Shown: positions 48,769 through 62,119, counted from the stretch's first letter. The stretch is 64,000 nucleotides of DNA from Linepithema humile (GCF_040581485.1 NC_090133.1:28980139-29044138); one strand, 5' to 3'. The notes: a model not told the origin generated them from the sequence alone. Translations and numbers: made by a program.

Positions 48769-51005
48769 GTGAGACCTTGCCATCAATTTCAATTAAACGC
48801 GCTTGGATTTTTACCTCGTAATTCTAACGCAGTAATTCTCGTTAATTTTTTCGTTAATATGTGTTCTGTAATTTTATGTTCGAGTGATGTTTAAAACGAT
48901 TAAAACAACGATTTAATATTTGCAACGACGTTGCTCTTGCAATTTTTATATTTTTTTATTAAGTTTTTGTTAAAAGAAAAATTATTACAACTCATTAAAA
49001 TAAAAATTACTTATAGTTGATTGGAGAATTAAATTTCATTACATGTTAATACTTGGAAAATAAGAGTTTATTTCAAGAAAAACGCACGCGTTTTAAGGTT
49101 TCTTTTTTATTTCGTCTTTATTTCGTCTTTTCTTGTTTTCATTGTGCGTATTCTGCATTTTAATAAGTAACACGGTGACAAAAAATTTATGTTTCAGCGC
49201 TAAGTGACAAGCAAGTGTCCTTAAATTATGCCGATGTAAGTACATTGATACAATTGTGCCATATAAGAAAATCCCTACTACTGTCGTTACCTTGAATTTA
49301 CTTTCGTTACCTTGTCTGAAAGAATCAATTAAAACACAGAATATCAAAATAACGTTATATAAACGTTATTCGAGTTTTATTCTCTACAAGTTGTAAATTA
49401 GAGAAAATTCTTACAACATTCGTTTCCGGAGTAGATAATGTATACACGCCACAAACACGCTAATACTAATATCATCATTAAAAACTATCCTATCTTAAAC
49501 GAGCCTATCCTCGGTTTTCTCTTATATGGATTTTAAAAACTATCTCTTCTTGATAAAGATAAAGAGAAAAATATATTCAAAAATATTGTGTAATATTAAT
49601 TAAAAGCTGTTTGATATTGTCGTTCGTAAATAACAAAAATATTTTTGATAACGTAGTATAATTATAATGTATATCAGCGAGTGCTCATTGTAAGAGCCGA
49701 AAGTAAATATGTGATCACGTATCACCAGTTACAGATAAGATAATTAATTTTAAAACGTGATTTTTACATAAATATTTTCATTTTGTTGACGCAACAAAAA
49801 CTGTTTTTGGCTTGCGCATGAAAAAACAGTTCGACCTTGATGTATCACGTTTTGCGATTATAGTTTGATTTCTGCGATCTTTATAACAAATTTATGTATA
49901 AAGAATATTCAAAAAGAAAAATTGGAATCGAAACGATTAGGTTTCTAAGAATAATTTCAGAAATCTCAAGGGAAAGTCTAGTTACATTGTGCGCAATAAG
50001 CGATATTACATAATGTAATTACATACGAAAACCTTTGTATTAACGTTGAATGGCAGTGAACTTAAGCTACTATTGTTTGGCTACATCATGGGAACAGTCA
50101 TTTTAAGCGGGTCTCGTACAAAATATTCGGGTGGCGAGGCCACCCGAAAACCACCTTTGACCCTAGTTCGAGCAGTTTAAACAATTCGAACAATGGTTAA
50201 TTTATAATGTGTAGATTTTTAAATATTTAATGAATTACAAATAAAAGTAAAAACAGTTTGCGTTTGAAGTAAAAATAGCAGATTACGAAAAAATAACAGC
50301 CTTTTATGTCGTTTACCTTCACACAAATCTTCATTCATTGCCAATAATTAAGTTTTGAAGGTCCACCTTCACACTGTGAAAAAGGATATTGAAAACAAAA
50401 TTATAAATTTTATGGAACGAAAACGGAATATAACGCGTTTAAGAAAAAAAAAAAAACACCTTTGACATTGTATAGACATTTACGAACGATGCATAATATG
50501 CATGCACAATGAGCACAATTTAAATAAAAAGAGATAACATCAATACATATAATAATACATTCAAGCCGTTTGAGTGTATCTTTAGGTCAAAAGTCGATAT
50601 TATCTCGAGCTCGGATCAGTACAATATGAACGACTTAGTGAAAAAAAGGTTTCCGAGCGATGTTTTATATTAATTTGCGCAGTAAAATTAATTGTGACCT
50701 TAACTCATGATTTAAAACGCCGAGAACTTTGCATCAATGAGCAATGTGCAGATTTCCTTGATAGCAGCAATCCTTGCCAACGAATAAAAATCATCTTACT
50801 GCAAAATGCTTGAAAAATAGTTTATTATTTTTTTCAAAGCGTTTGCTTATTTCAATGTGACGGCTGTAATTTATAAAGCCTTTAAGCGTACGATATTTTC
50901 TCCACTTTCACTATTTTGCAGATTGTTCTCTGTGTAGAATCGATCGTGCGTTCGACTTTTAATTATTCATTCCAAAAATGTTGAATTAATGTGAAATTAT
51001 TGCAG

Positions 51006-54000
51006 TTACTTCAGCGATCGCGGGATGCATTTGACAGTGGAAAAACGAGGCCGATAGAGTGGAGAATTGGGCAGTTAAAACAATTAGCTCGTATGTTGAG
51101 AGAAACCTCTGCAGATGCTGTCGCTGCGGTAGCATCAGACTTACGTAAGGTAACAACATATACAAAGAACGTGTAATGATTCATATGTTATCTTGAAGTT
51201 GTTTATGACGATGATCTTTGGTCGATGATATTTGTCAGAATAAGTTCGAGACATTTCTTACGGAAATCGACTACATACTCGAGGAGATCACTCATACGCT
51301 CGCGCATATTAAGGAATGGTCAGCAACATCCAAGGTAACTGTTACTGGATATGACAACTTCTAAAGAGACTCACAATTTGCGAAAGCAGCTATTTGAAAT
51401 GCGATATCTTGCAGCCGTCGAAGGGACTGGCGAATCTTTTCGACTCGGTGGAAATCCGCAACGACCCCTACGGAGTCGTACTGATCATCGGCACGTGGAA
51501 TTATCCCATTCAAATATCTCTATTGCCTCTGGTCGGCGCTATCGCGGCTGGAAACTGCGTGATCATAAAGCCGTCCGAGATGTCAATGGCTACGTCGAAA
51601 TATTTGTCTGAAAATTTCCCGAAATACATGGACACGGTGCATAAATATATCTATTTTATATAAGTTATATTTTAACATATTAAAGAAACTAGATGACTTG
51701 ACAAATGAAGCTGAAATTAAATGGACGAAATTGAGTCCTGTCAGAAACATAATGATAGCATTCGACACGCGACAACTATCGATCTTGAAAAATAGAGAAT
51801 CCACTTTCTTTCCTGTTTCATCAAACCTCACATTACTGGTCTACGATTATTAGTTCGCAATTTTTTTTGTAGCCACAAAAAAGAAGTAAATGTTCAAGTT
51901 TTGTTTGTCGTATTCTCTTTTAATTTAAGGAACGACCACTTGCGCATATTATGTATTCAGGTATTGCACAACGAATGGCTCCTTAACCGACCGTTTCTTT
52001 TTGCGAACAGGAATGTTATCATATAGTAACAGGCGGAATCGAGAAAACGACGGAGTTACTCAAGCAACGCTATGATTACATCTTTTATACCGGATCCACT
52101 ACGGTTGGGAAAATCGTACGGGACGCTGCCAATGTGCATCTCACGCCTGTTACGTTAGAATTAGGCGGTAAAAGGTAAATAATATCAGGAATGTGCGAAT
52201 GGAATTTTGATTGTAAAATTATAAATGAAAATAACAAACGACCACTTGCAGCCCTGTGTATATAGACAACACAGTGGACATGACGATGGCGGCGAAACGC
52301 ATCATGTGGGGAAAATGCGTCAATTCCGGTCAAACTTGCATCGCTCCCGATTACATCTTGTGCACGCCCGAAGTGCAAGATAAATTTATAGAGGAAGCGA
52401 GGAAGATCCTGAAGGAATGGTACGGCGAAAACCCGGAAATGAGTGCCGATTTGGCGCGCTTAATCTCAGACAAGCATTACAAGTGAGTTTTGCACACACC
52501 AACGTTGCCCATAATTAATCTGCTCATTTACAATTTTATTTTAATATGCAAACGTTTGCTATTCAAATTGTCCTTGAATCATCGAGCAAATTAAATGAAA
52601 CGATTATTTCTATTTTCAGCCGGCTTGTTAACTTTTTAAACGGCAACGGCAAGATTGCTATCGGCGGCAATGTGAATCCGAAGGAAAAATATATTTCGCC
52701 CACAATATTGATCGACGTTAAACAAACAGATCCTATTATGCAAGAAGAAATATTCGGACCGATATTGCCTATAATCAATATTAACGATGCGAATGAAGCA
52801 ATTAAATTCATAAAAAGCAGGTAAGCGCAATTACTCGATTTCGAAAAACTAAACACAAGAAAATTTATTTTAAAAAATAAAATTAATTTATATTCTTTTT
52901 AAAATGTCGAAAACATTTCTAAATTTACAATTTAAAATGTTTTCTTCTGTAACTACACAACTTTTTTTTATAACGTTTTAATTATCCGCATATCTTTACT
53001 TTTTTATCATTAGGAATAATAAAATTTTATTCAACACGTATAAATATGTTCCGCGTGTAAAAAGAGTGATATGATTATCACTCATTAATAATTAAATAAT
53101 AATATAAATAACTATTATAATTACTAAAAACTCAGGTAGCACATGTTCGTTTTATATACGTTCTCTAAACGTATCCAGTGGTTTCATATACATTTAGGGA
53201 ATGTACATAAAACAAACATGTGCTACCTAGAAACATAATAATAAATATCAATAATAAAATATAGTCAATCATTATTTATCACAGGGAGAAGCCATTAGCG
53301 TTATACATATTCAGCCAGAACAAAGAAATTATATCGACGTTCCTTAACAAAACATCTAGCGGTAATGCTCTTGTCAATGACACGATATTACATTGCGCAG
53401 GTAATTTTTCTTATAATTATTGCAAAATTATGCTTTTTTATCTATTCTTGCTTTTTCTTTTACTAATATTGCTTTGTATTAAATATTGTGATTCTGTTGG
53501 ATTATAATACACTACCCGACAAAAACAATACAGAAACAATGAAATCCACCATTATTGCCATGTGGATCAGCATGGAATACATATGGATCAAGTGAATAAT
53601 AAACGTTGCTTTATTATTGAATCTAATGAACATTTATAGGCGTCTATAAGATGTCTATTAGATGTTTTTTCGATCTGTATTTTTCACTGGATATAGAATA
53701 ATATTTTCTTATTCAATCACATTGCGATAAACACAACAATTGATGTACCTTGATTGATCAATCATTATGTAGTAGAAATTTCCACATAAAATCTACATTA
53801 ACATTTCGAGATTAAAACTTCGATGTAGTGATGAAAAAAAGAATATTGCATCCATATAATAATTTATGGATCTACATTCACGTAAATTACGTAGTTGTTT
53901 TACTGAGGTATGGTATTAATATTTAATTACTGCTTTATTTCTAATCAGTTCTATTTATATTAACGCAAAACTTTCAACATAAATTAACTAACGATTGATG

Positions 54001-54714
54001 AATAACATAAAAAAATAGAAGAAATTAGTATTAATTTGTTTTATTATTGTATATCCCAGATAACAGGCGTAAACGTCAAAAAAAGGTCATTTTTTTCTAA
54101 CATTTTTTAGACGAAGCATCTTTCAGAGACACGCGTAGCTGGGTATATATATATATGCACATAAATGTAAAGCTTTTGATTCTTAAATTGATGCGAAGTG
54201 TAATAAAAAGAAACATAAAAAGAAAAAGTATAATCTCTCTTGATTAATGTTAATATTAACTTGTGTCATTGCTATTTTTAGTCGAGACTCTACCTTTTGG
54301 AGGAGTAGGCCATTCTGGAATAGGAGCATATCATGGAAAATATTCATATGACACATTTACACATAAAAAAGGTTGTCTAATTCGAAATTACAACAAGGTC
54401 GCAGAGTCACTCAGCCAGTAAGCAAACTGATTCTTAAATGTCTCAAATAATTACGAAATATTATAAACTCTAAAATATTATACTAATGTCACTCTTCTTC
54501 TTCTTTGAAAAATCTAAACAGAAAATATATATTTTTCAGAAACCGTTTTCCACCCTACACCGATAAGAAACTGACGCTTCTTAGACTATTGCTCAAAAAA
54601 AGAAATATACCTTTCATGAAGTATCTACCGACTCTGCTTATATTCGGCCTTGGAATGCTCACCATTGTCATCGTCCAAGCTGCACTGAAAGTACGAAAAC
54701 GAGATTCTAATTAA
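51006..54714 (+). CDS. Aldh-III: Class 3 fatty aldehyde dehydrogenase (ALDH3 family)
   Basis: Oxidises long-chain aldehydes to fatty acids with NAD(P)+ at the ER or another membrane. Nine exons chain in phase: 51006-51149, 51239-51334, 51415-51636, 52011-52174, 52252-52482, 52620-52820, 53285-53400, 54282-54417, 54540-54714 (TAA). The sequence starts LLQRSRDAFDSGKTRP, typical of the ALDH3 N-terminus, so only the start Met and a few residues are missing. Motifs in order: GTWNYPIQ, AAGNCVIIKPSE, YTGSTTVGK, catalytic-Glu LELGGK, nucleophile GQTCIAPDY, EEIFGPILP, and LPFGGVGHSGIG. The C-terminus ends with a hydrophobic helix (about FGLGMLTIVIVQAAL) followed by basic residues, the tail anchor seen in microsomal ALDH3A2-type enzymes. 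AATAAA occurs about 200 nt past the stop (54916). The first coding exon was not identified. Confidence 0.93.
53134..53228. repeat. Near-perfect intronic hairpin
   Basis: Arms 53134-53174 and 53188-53228 (41 nt each, starting AGGTAGCACATGTT) pair with about six mismatches around a 13-nt loop. It is inside an aldehyde dehydrogenase intron. Size and mismatch pattern fit either a tiny MITE or a pre-miRNA-like hairpin. No clear target duplication flanks it. Confidence 0.75.
54051..54148. mobile_element. Possible miniature element with CCCAG termini
   Basis: Terminal inverted repeats ATATCCCAG (54051-54059) and CTGGGTATAT (54139-54148) bound about 98 bp in the dehydrogenase intron. The short arms could be chance. 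Confidence 0.25.
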
Positions 54715-56507
54715 ATGGCATTCATTCATGCTGTACGATTTATTCATATCACAGGCGAATATTAATAAGAAATAATTTATACGCTACAAAATTGTTAGAA
54801 TATTGAAGAAAGATATATGCGATGCCATTACGAATGAGCGATAACTCTAAAATGCCGAAGGAGAATTCGAAAATATACTTTTCAAATAATAATATTTTAA
54901 AAATGCAAATATAAAAATAAATAGATATTTAACATTGATTTACTTGCATCGTATGCTAATATTTATTTGAATTAATTTGAATCACATGATAACAATCTAT
55001 AATGAATTATTGAATTTCGTAGATCTGTTATAAACGTCGTCTATTTTAGAATTCTTTATTTCTCCTGCATGAGTAACATTTCAAGTGTTCGTGTGTTAAG
55101 ACGCATTCACGTATGTCATTATTCTCTAAATACGGGAAACAAGCGTAAAATAATGCAGTAGCCGCAGATAAAAGATTATGCAAACTTGTGGCGACGCTCA
55201 ACTCATAAACGATTCATATCTATTTTTTGCATGCGGTATAACGACTATGCTTCATGAATAGCGAGTTATGTAAACGGATCGTTAAATAAATGGATGACGA
55301 CGCATAAAAATAGTATTTTTTGCCATTACACATATGATACTCGTATAATTGAAAAGATTAAATATACTTTTCCGTCAATCATCATTTTTTCCATAGAAAG
55401 ATCATTTATAATAAAAAAAAAAAAAAAAAAATGAATATTATTATTGTTGCAGGAATTTGAATATACAGAGGAGCGCAAGGTTTAGACAAGACAGCGTCTT
55501 AAAAACAAAATACATCTGTATACATATGTATACTGTATTTGTCGAATTGTGTTAAGTTTGTTGATTAATTAACTTGTACATTAAATTGTTGACTTATAAT
55601 TTGCAATACAATTCGAAATGAGGGTCTATCAGTTCATAATAATATTCCTAGTTTCAATTATTGATATGTAAATAATTATCAATAACAAGTTAATAGCATA
55701 TTAATTAATGGTTACTTAATAATGTATACATAATAGTAAATAATTAATAATTATTAATAGTCTAGTTATAAGTAATAATCAAATCAAAATTATTTGAAAA
55801 GAAAATATATTTAAGCAAAGATTTGTTGAAAAATTACTTAATTTTAATAAATTTTATATAATAAGAAATATTCGTATTTGTTATGTAAAAGAAAATATAT
55901 AAATGACATTTATTGTTTGTATACATGCGTATTCTAATATTTCAAACGTTTTCTATATTGCAATTGCAAATAGATTTCTATCGCGATTTGTATATTCCCG
56001 CATGACAGCACGCATTTCTTGAAGACATTTAAAAGGCATCTAAAAAATGTTTAAAAAATTACTTTTAGGCGTCTGTCAGATGTCTTTAAGTCATACGTGG
56101 TTATCTAAAGTAGACTTTAGCCATTTAGGATATATAAGTTTCTAATGGAGATAATTGTATAATGGGAAAAATAAAAATTGTTGCACAATTTCTAGTTGTA
56201 CATTTAATATTTTCATTAATGTTATATAATAAATAATCTCACGGCACGTATATAAATAATAAATAAACACTCTTTTGCGCGTTGCGCGTGAACTGGCACG
56301 TGGCATGACTATGTCTCTTGATATGTTTTGATCTTTAAAAAAATAAAACAAAATATTTTCGTACAATAAAAATAAATATTAGAGAAATATTTTTAAATAA
56401 TTATTCTCTAATATTTATTTCATATCTTTACAAAGGAAATATTAACAAACCATGTAATATACGAATAAAAAAATTTTGTAATTAAATTTATTTAAAACTC
56501 TTCGTAA
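54715..56507. other. Intergenic, AT-rich
   Basis: Contains the dehydrogenase 3' UTR, a poly(A) run (55413-55431), and a GGCGTCTGTCAGATGTCTTT-type repeat near 56065 that resembles sequence at 53636-53670. No coding exon seen. Confidence 0.6.
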
Positions 56508-59271
56508 ATGCTACTCAAAGCTGTTATGCTGATAGTGCTGCAATCTTCGGTTGCATTGTCAAACATAATTTCTCACAACTTACCTAACCTCAAAAAATCA
56601 CAAGGTTATGATCTTCTGGTTGAAGCATGTTCTATGTTTACGATGTTTGTAAATAACAAAAAGTTACTTATTTTCGCGAAGCATCTAACTTGGAAGAATT
56701 CTGCAGGTAACACGTACTGTCACTTGAAAACCTACCGCGACAAATACAAAAACCTGGTGCAAACTTTCGGTTACTCAACAAAATGCGACACGAGACCGAA
56801 TACCGCTCGATCGCCTGTCGACCCCCGAATCGAGGCACTACGAGAGAAATTGATCTATTGCGATTATCTGGATGGCCACATGGTGAAAATAGGTCACATG
56901 AAACGATACATACAGAAGAAAAAGACTGAATACTTCGAGAGAAAAATGCGATATGATCATCTTGTAAACGTTCCTACTTACAGCATACTCCTGGACACGA
57001 AGAACAATGAGAACAACGACAACCGCTTGCAGGAAGAAATACAGGATGCAAATGCAGAAAAAGAGGATGTAACGAGGCCTGTACACATGCCGTACGCAAG
57101 TACAGATTGGTATAGCAACATAGACACGTCTGAAAATAATTTAAATGACATTGATTTTGATGAACTCTCAAGACCATTGAACGAAAAGTATAGAGCTTTG
57201 TACGACAAGTATTTGGCAATAAAGAATACAATGTCAGACAGAGAAAAAGAGCTTGATCTAAAGGATTATCTGGAAGAAACAAATAATGATACATCATACA
57301 AGACAGATCTGTCCAATGTTCCACCTAATTGGATGGTTGATGTCGAACAGTACAATGATGATCTGCAGGATGACACGTGGCTCAGTCATTACGGCACGCC
57401 GGATCCAAACTCCAGCATTAGTTCTGTTCCGTGTGGCGGATGTGGTGCATTGCTGCATTGCAAGGATCATGCCATACCAGGCTATTTGCCATCAGAGCTG
57501 TTTCTAAACAAGAGTGAGAAGAAGCTGCGAGTTATGATCTGCCAAAGATGCCACTTTATTAAGCATTACAACACCACATTGGAGGTTAAAGTATCTGCAG
57601 ATGAATATCCGAAGCTCCTAAAGGTGATAAAAAAGAAGAAGTGTGCCATCATTCTGATGGTGGACCTCTTGGATTTTCCATGCAGCATATGGCCTGAGAT
57701 AAGCAGCGTACTGCATCCTATGACACCAGTATTTTTAGTGGGAAACAAAGTAGACTTGCTACCTCAGGACTCGCGAAAATTCTTCAGTCATGTTAAAGAG
57801 TGCCTTTTACAGGCTGCAGAAAATGTGGGAATCAAGAAAAATATCAGGCACATAGAACTCATATCTGCAAAAACTGGCTATGGCATAGAGGAGCTCATAA
57901 ATAAATTACACAATTTGTGGAAATACAAAGGTAAGCGTGTCGATTTGAATTAATTTAGAAGGAATTTATTTTTCACACTTTATGTATTATACTTTTTAGG
58001 AGATGTTTACGTGATCGGATGCACAAACGTGGGGAAATCTTCTCTGTTTAACGTTTTGCTACAGTCGGATTATTGCAAAGTACAGGCTGTGGATCTTATA
58101 CAACGTGCGACCATCTCACCTTGGCCAGGCACAACTTTAAATGTATTGAAATTCCCTATTCTAAATCCCCTCAGATGGAGACTTGGTATGAGAGTAATGC
58201 GACTGCGAGAAGAGAAATTACATAAACGAGCCGAGGAGGAGTTTAGAATTGATCTGTTCAAACAGACGCGCAATTTAAAATACGCCACATTGCAGAGTAC
58301 GTAAACGCACTCACAACTGCATTTATAATCGATTGGAAATCTTTGCGAAAATAAACATTACATTCCGAAATTTAGGTCACATTGGCAAAACGTTTCAACC
58401 GAAGTCCAAGACTACAGTGTTACTCGATCCATTCTCGGAAGGAAAGTACAATAAATACGAGCCACAACAATTCGGCTTCGACGAGAACAAAGAGGAATAC
58501 AAATACAGTCGCTGGTGTTACGACACGCCCGGCACCATTCAACCGGATCAGGTTTTAGACTTACTGACGACACAGGAACTTCTGACGATATTGCCGAAGC
58601 AAATAATCTCGCCTAGAACTTTTGTTCTGCACGCAAATCAAACGATATTCCTGGGTGGAATAGGCAGACTGGACTACTTGGAGGGCAACAAGTTTATTAG
58701 GTGTTTATTAGGTTTATTATTATTACTCACGCGTGATGATAATCGATAACAGTATGACAAATCGAAAAATATGTTAAAACGATTGCGCACAATCTTGTCT
58801 AGGTGTACAGTATTTGCAAGTAGCGAGCTGCCAGTGACGGTAACTTATACGGCGGATGCGGACGACATATATGCCAAGTTACTCGAAACGAAAGCGTTTG
58901 TCGTACCTGAGAACAATCCAGAGCGATTGAAACATTGGCCGGCTTTAGGATCTAAAGAGATGGAAGTCACCGGCATCGCTAAGAACCAATCGACTGCTGA
59001 TGTTGTTCTATCCAGCGCAGGTAATTTATCCTTACAGCGAATGAAGAATTTGCCTTCACTTGTAGTTTACAATTTTAATATTGATTGTGAAGGATGGATC
59101 GCGATTACCGCAGCGGAAGCCGAACGCGCTTTATTGAGAGCCTGGAGCCCGCAGGGACGCGGCTTGCATCTCAGAACGCCGGCGCTTTTGATCAAATCCG
59201 TCGTTCTACGTGGCACTCGAGTTCGAGATACGCCGACCTACTTTCCGGGACGCCGGGTGTTGAAAATTTAA
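56508..59271 (+). CDS. NOA1: NOA1, mitochondrial circularly permuted GTPase
   Basis: YqeH/NOA1-family GTPase, known to act in mitochondrial ribosome assembly and translation. Five exons chain in phase: 56508-57930, 58000-58296, 58376-58700, 58803-59020, 59093-59271 (813 residues; the human protein is nearer 700). The start ATG follows AT-rich 5' sequence and begins a hydrophobic/basic stretch that could be a targeting peptide. A zinc-finger-like domain has C309/C312 (CGGC) and C345/C348 (CQRC). The GTPase motifs are in permuted order, the family signature: NKVDLL (413) and SAKTGYG first, then the P-loop GCTNVGKSS (481-489) and DTPG (623-626). The C-terminus includes SSAGWIAITAAE. The last intron (59021-59092) is 72 nt, has no stop and is in frame, so retention would insert 24 residues. 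It converges on the minus-strand SPATA6 gene about 300 bp away. Confidence 0.95.
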
Positions 59272-59411
59272 AACGAACAGAATTTTCATGCGTATTTTGT
59301 ATCCTGTTGTTTGATAAAAGAAAAAAAATGTGTACTGCTAATTAAATGCATTGCAATATCTTAGAAAAACGATTGAACGATCTCTATTAACACTTGTACA
59401 CAACTTACAAC

Positions 59412-59429
59412 ATATATATATATATATAT
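59412..59429. repeat. (AT)n microsatellite
   Basis: Short TA tract between the convergent NOA1 and SPATA6 genes. Confidence 0.85.
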
Positions 59430-59573
59430 TAATTAATCACAATTAGCTTCGCGTGAAATTCTGTTAAACGCCATGTATAAAACATTTAATCGATACACAA
59501 AACTTTTCAAAAATGTTATAATACAAAATATGTTACTCGAGAGTTTTGAGACGACAGTTATCACATCAACCAT

Positions 59574-61272
59574 TCACTCTTCCTGCGCTCGTATCTTCGC
59601 TTGCTTATACATCCTTTTGTAAAATTTTTCTAGATTCTTGTAAAACCCGTGGCTTGAATGATCTCGAGTGAATTTACAGCTCGGATTGCACTCCTCAACG
59701 CTGAAATAGTATTTTCAAAATTCAGATATTAAATCGATTAAATGCATTTACGCTAATTATTCGACTTACTCGTCCGCTGCAGTTTCAGCAGCACACAATT
59801 TTTCTCTAGCTTTGCGAAGATTTCTGACTTTGGATTCCAATCTGCAACGACACAACGGTAAAATTGCTGAAGAAATTCATCCGTTTTCAATGAAACTCAC
59901 CTCGTCGGTTCTTCTCGCATGTCTGACACGCCGTTCGGTCTACAAACACAACAGTACTCTCTAGTGTCGGAGAAATTTCTGCGATATCTCTGCTTAGTGT
60001 CAACGAATCTCCCGGCTATGTCCGAGTCGTCGTAACACTTGGAAAAATAACAATTGTACTTCAAACAAACTGGACAATTGTCCGTAACATGGATATCATC
60101 ACATGTGGCGGCTAGTTTCGAAAAACTCGGTCGAGGAGCGCGTGTGGAATCTCTTCTCCTCGAGTGGTAACATTGGTGAATCTGCGATCCCGTCTGATTA
60201 CTCGTGGTGCACGAAGAACATTGATGATAATCGTCCACGCTACATGATCTCTGACAATATCTGTCGCAACAAAAAATTATGTAAGTTAGATATTTTATAT
60301 ATATACAATATATATTTTAATTTAGTAAAATTAAAATTAAAATTTTTGTCAAAATTATTAATATAGTGATACTTACGGTCGGCAGCTTTGAGATCTCGGC
60401 TTGTTTCTTGTGTGACACACTCTTCGTTGCCTTATAATGCCTTTCACCAGCCTTTTCCTTTGTCCGCACGTCGTTTGCTGAAAAAATAGATTCATATGCA
60501 GGACATATTGCAGGCTCCTGCGATCCTCAAGCAAGTATACAAAAGAGCGGAATTAAACGACACATGCGTTTATGTATCTTCGTTTATAAAGTACCTTAGA
60601 GTTAATCATTTTTGGATTGACGACATAACATTTGCTCATACTTGTGTCATAGGAGCCCAACACCTCCTCGACTACCGTTTTGGTGGAAACCTCGATTTTC
60701 GGTGCTATTATACCCTGATGCAAAAACGACGGGAGTGAGTAGTCTCATCTTAAATCGAGCGAATTGTAAAAGACGTACAGGAAAGCACTTGGTCGGCTCC
60801 ATCAATAAATCCACGTCCACTCCGGCTAGCAAACCTTTGAAGTACGACGTGGGGTACAGCAGATCCGCCAAATTCGTCTCGAATGTGGCCATAATGATAC
60901 CTCGGTCACCCGGCGTCACCCACTGTATGAGCTCCGCGTACAAGAGCTCCTGCTCCAAGGTGCGCTGCAGCTCCGCTAAGGAGACCGTCCGACTGAACAC
61001 CTTGCTGAAGGTGAATCTGTCGTGGAACAAGAGCGGAAAGATCGGGCTTACTTGGCGAGATTCCTCGCGGCGGTCGAGGGTGTCGATTCGCAGAGCCACT
61101 TTGCCGTTCGGGCACAGCCACACGCCGGGACACGTTACCTGAAACACGCACGTTACGTTGGTAAATAATCTTGGGAGAATCGACGAGTGATTTGGAAGCC
61201 GGCGATACGTACCGCGTGTACGTGCAGCTGTACTTTAACGCAGAAAGCCCGGCCCGTCATGTCTGATGACAT
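59574..61272 (-). CDS. SPATA6: Spermatogenesis-associated protein 6 (SPATA6) homologue
   Basis: SPATA6 builds the sperm connecting piece between head and tail in mammals. Seven minus-strand exons chain in phase: 61272-61213, 61138-60779, 60714-60642, 60477-60377, 60250-59901, 59841-59770, 59700-59574 (TGA), 380 residues, shorter than the mammalian protein (about 490). The N-terminal domain (residues 1-140) carries the family hallmark VTCPGV followed by a C2-like fold with FPLLFHDRFTFSKVF and ELLYAELIQWV. The third exon restores the family motif APKIEVSTKTVVEEVLGSYD only if a 64-nt intron (60715-60778) is removed. Reading through it gives a false frame. The middle (exon 5) is Cys-rich with several CxxC pairs, and the tail is basic and probably helical. 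The next gene on the same strand is a likely flagellar protein, consistent with a sperm role. Confidence 0.9.
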
Positions 61273-61637
61273 TTTCATCGATCACGCATAGTTAACAGCG
61301 CGTCATTGCCGAACTTGCACCCGCTTTCACTTCGGTGCTGTCATAATGAACGCGAGCTACGTACGAATTTCGCCTCGGACCCAACCGTTCGAATCTTATT
61401 TCCCCGGACTTACCACGGCGAAGAAAACGCAAACGTACATTACTTTAAAAATCTATGCCATCTTGCGAAAGAGTTGCCACAGTGCTCGTTGCCAGGAAAC
61501 AGCGGCACAACATTACTCGAATCAATGTCTCGAACTCTCCCAAGTTCAGCCGGTACGGCAATTAGTGCTACGAGTCTCATTAAACTAATTTAATCACAGA
61601 CGACATGCTTTATTTTTAAAAGCACAATGTTTTTTTT

Positions 61638-62119
61638 TTATGTTTTAAACGGCACGCCGGTGAATTTTTTCTCCGATAGGCCTCCTCGCAATTTTCGGCG
61701 CGTCACTTCGTTCACGATGAAATCGCAGTATTTTCTGGAGAAGCGCAGCCTCGGGTCCTTCGTGACGGGTATTAGCGGCGCGATGAACCAGCCATATCTA
61801 TTGTAAACAATTTGTTATTGCAACTGCGAGTTTATTTGCATACTTGTCTGTCGACTCACTCCATATTCACCGCCGGCGGTCGAAACGAATACACTTCTTT
61901 AGGCGTCATCTCCGTCCGTCGTTTTATCAAATTAATATCGTCCTCTCTAACGTCCGACAAAGATAGAACGTCATGTTTCGCGTAGAATTTGCCGGTCAGC
62001 GCTTTCGTTCGCGTGGTAGGCACGAATGTTTCTCGCACGCTCACTAGCTTCTTCTCCTTCTCGTATCTTTCCAAGTAGAAGCGTAGTTTTATGGGATTCG
62101 TCAGCAGATTAGATGCCAT
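61638..62119 (-). CDS. CFAP144/FAM183-like small axonemal protein
   Basis: Two exons, 62119-61860 and 61797-61638 (TAA), give 139 residues, close to the 134 of human FAM183A/CFAP144. The strongest similarity I can recall is in the second half: GW-x3-PLI, then D-x-RL, F and Y-x-DF with the same spacing as the family. The N-terminal half is charged and helical with a YLERYEKEKKL segment. CFAP144 is a microtubule inner protein of ciliary doublets. An AATAAA on the minus strand (61614-61609) lies just after the stop, about 340 bp before the SPATA6 start, so the two are separate transcripts in tandem. The assignment is by eye and moderately uncertain; the gene structure itself is convincing. Confidence 0.65.

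Noticed and set aside
60647..60778. Read-through of the SPATA6 second exon
   Set aside because: The frame loses similarity after CFP; a 64-nt GT-AG intron restores the conserved EVSTKTVVEEVLGSYD segment in another frame.
61306..61593. Two forward frames of 80-95 codons
   Set aside because: They lie in the short spacer between two minus-strand genes and have no start context or homology.
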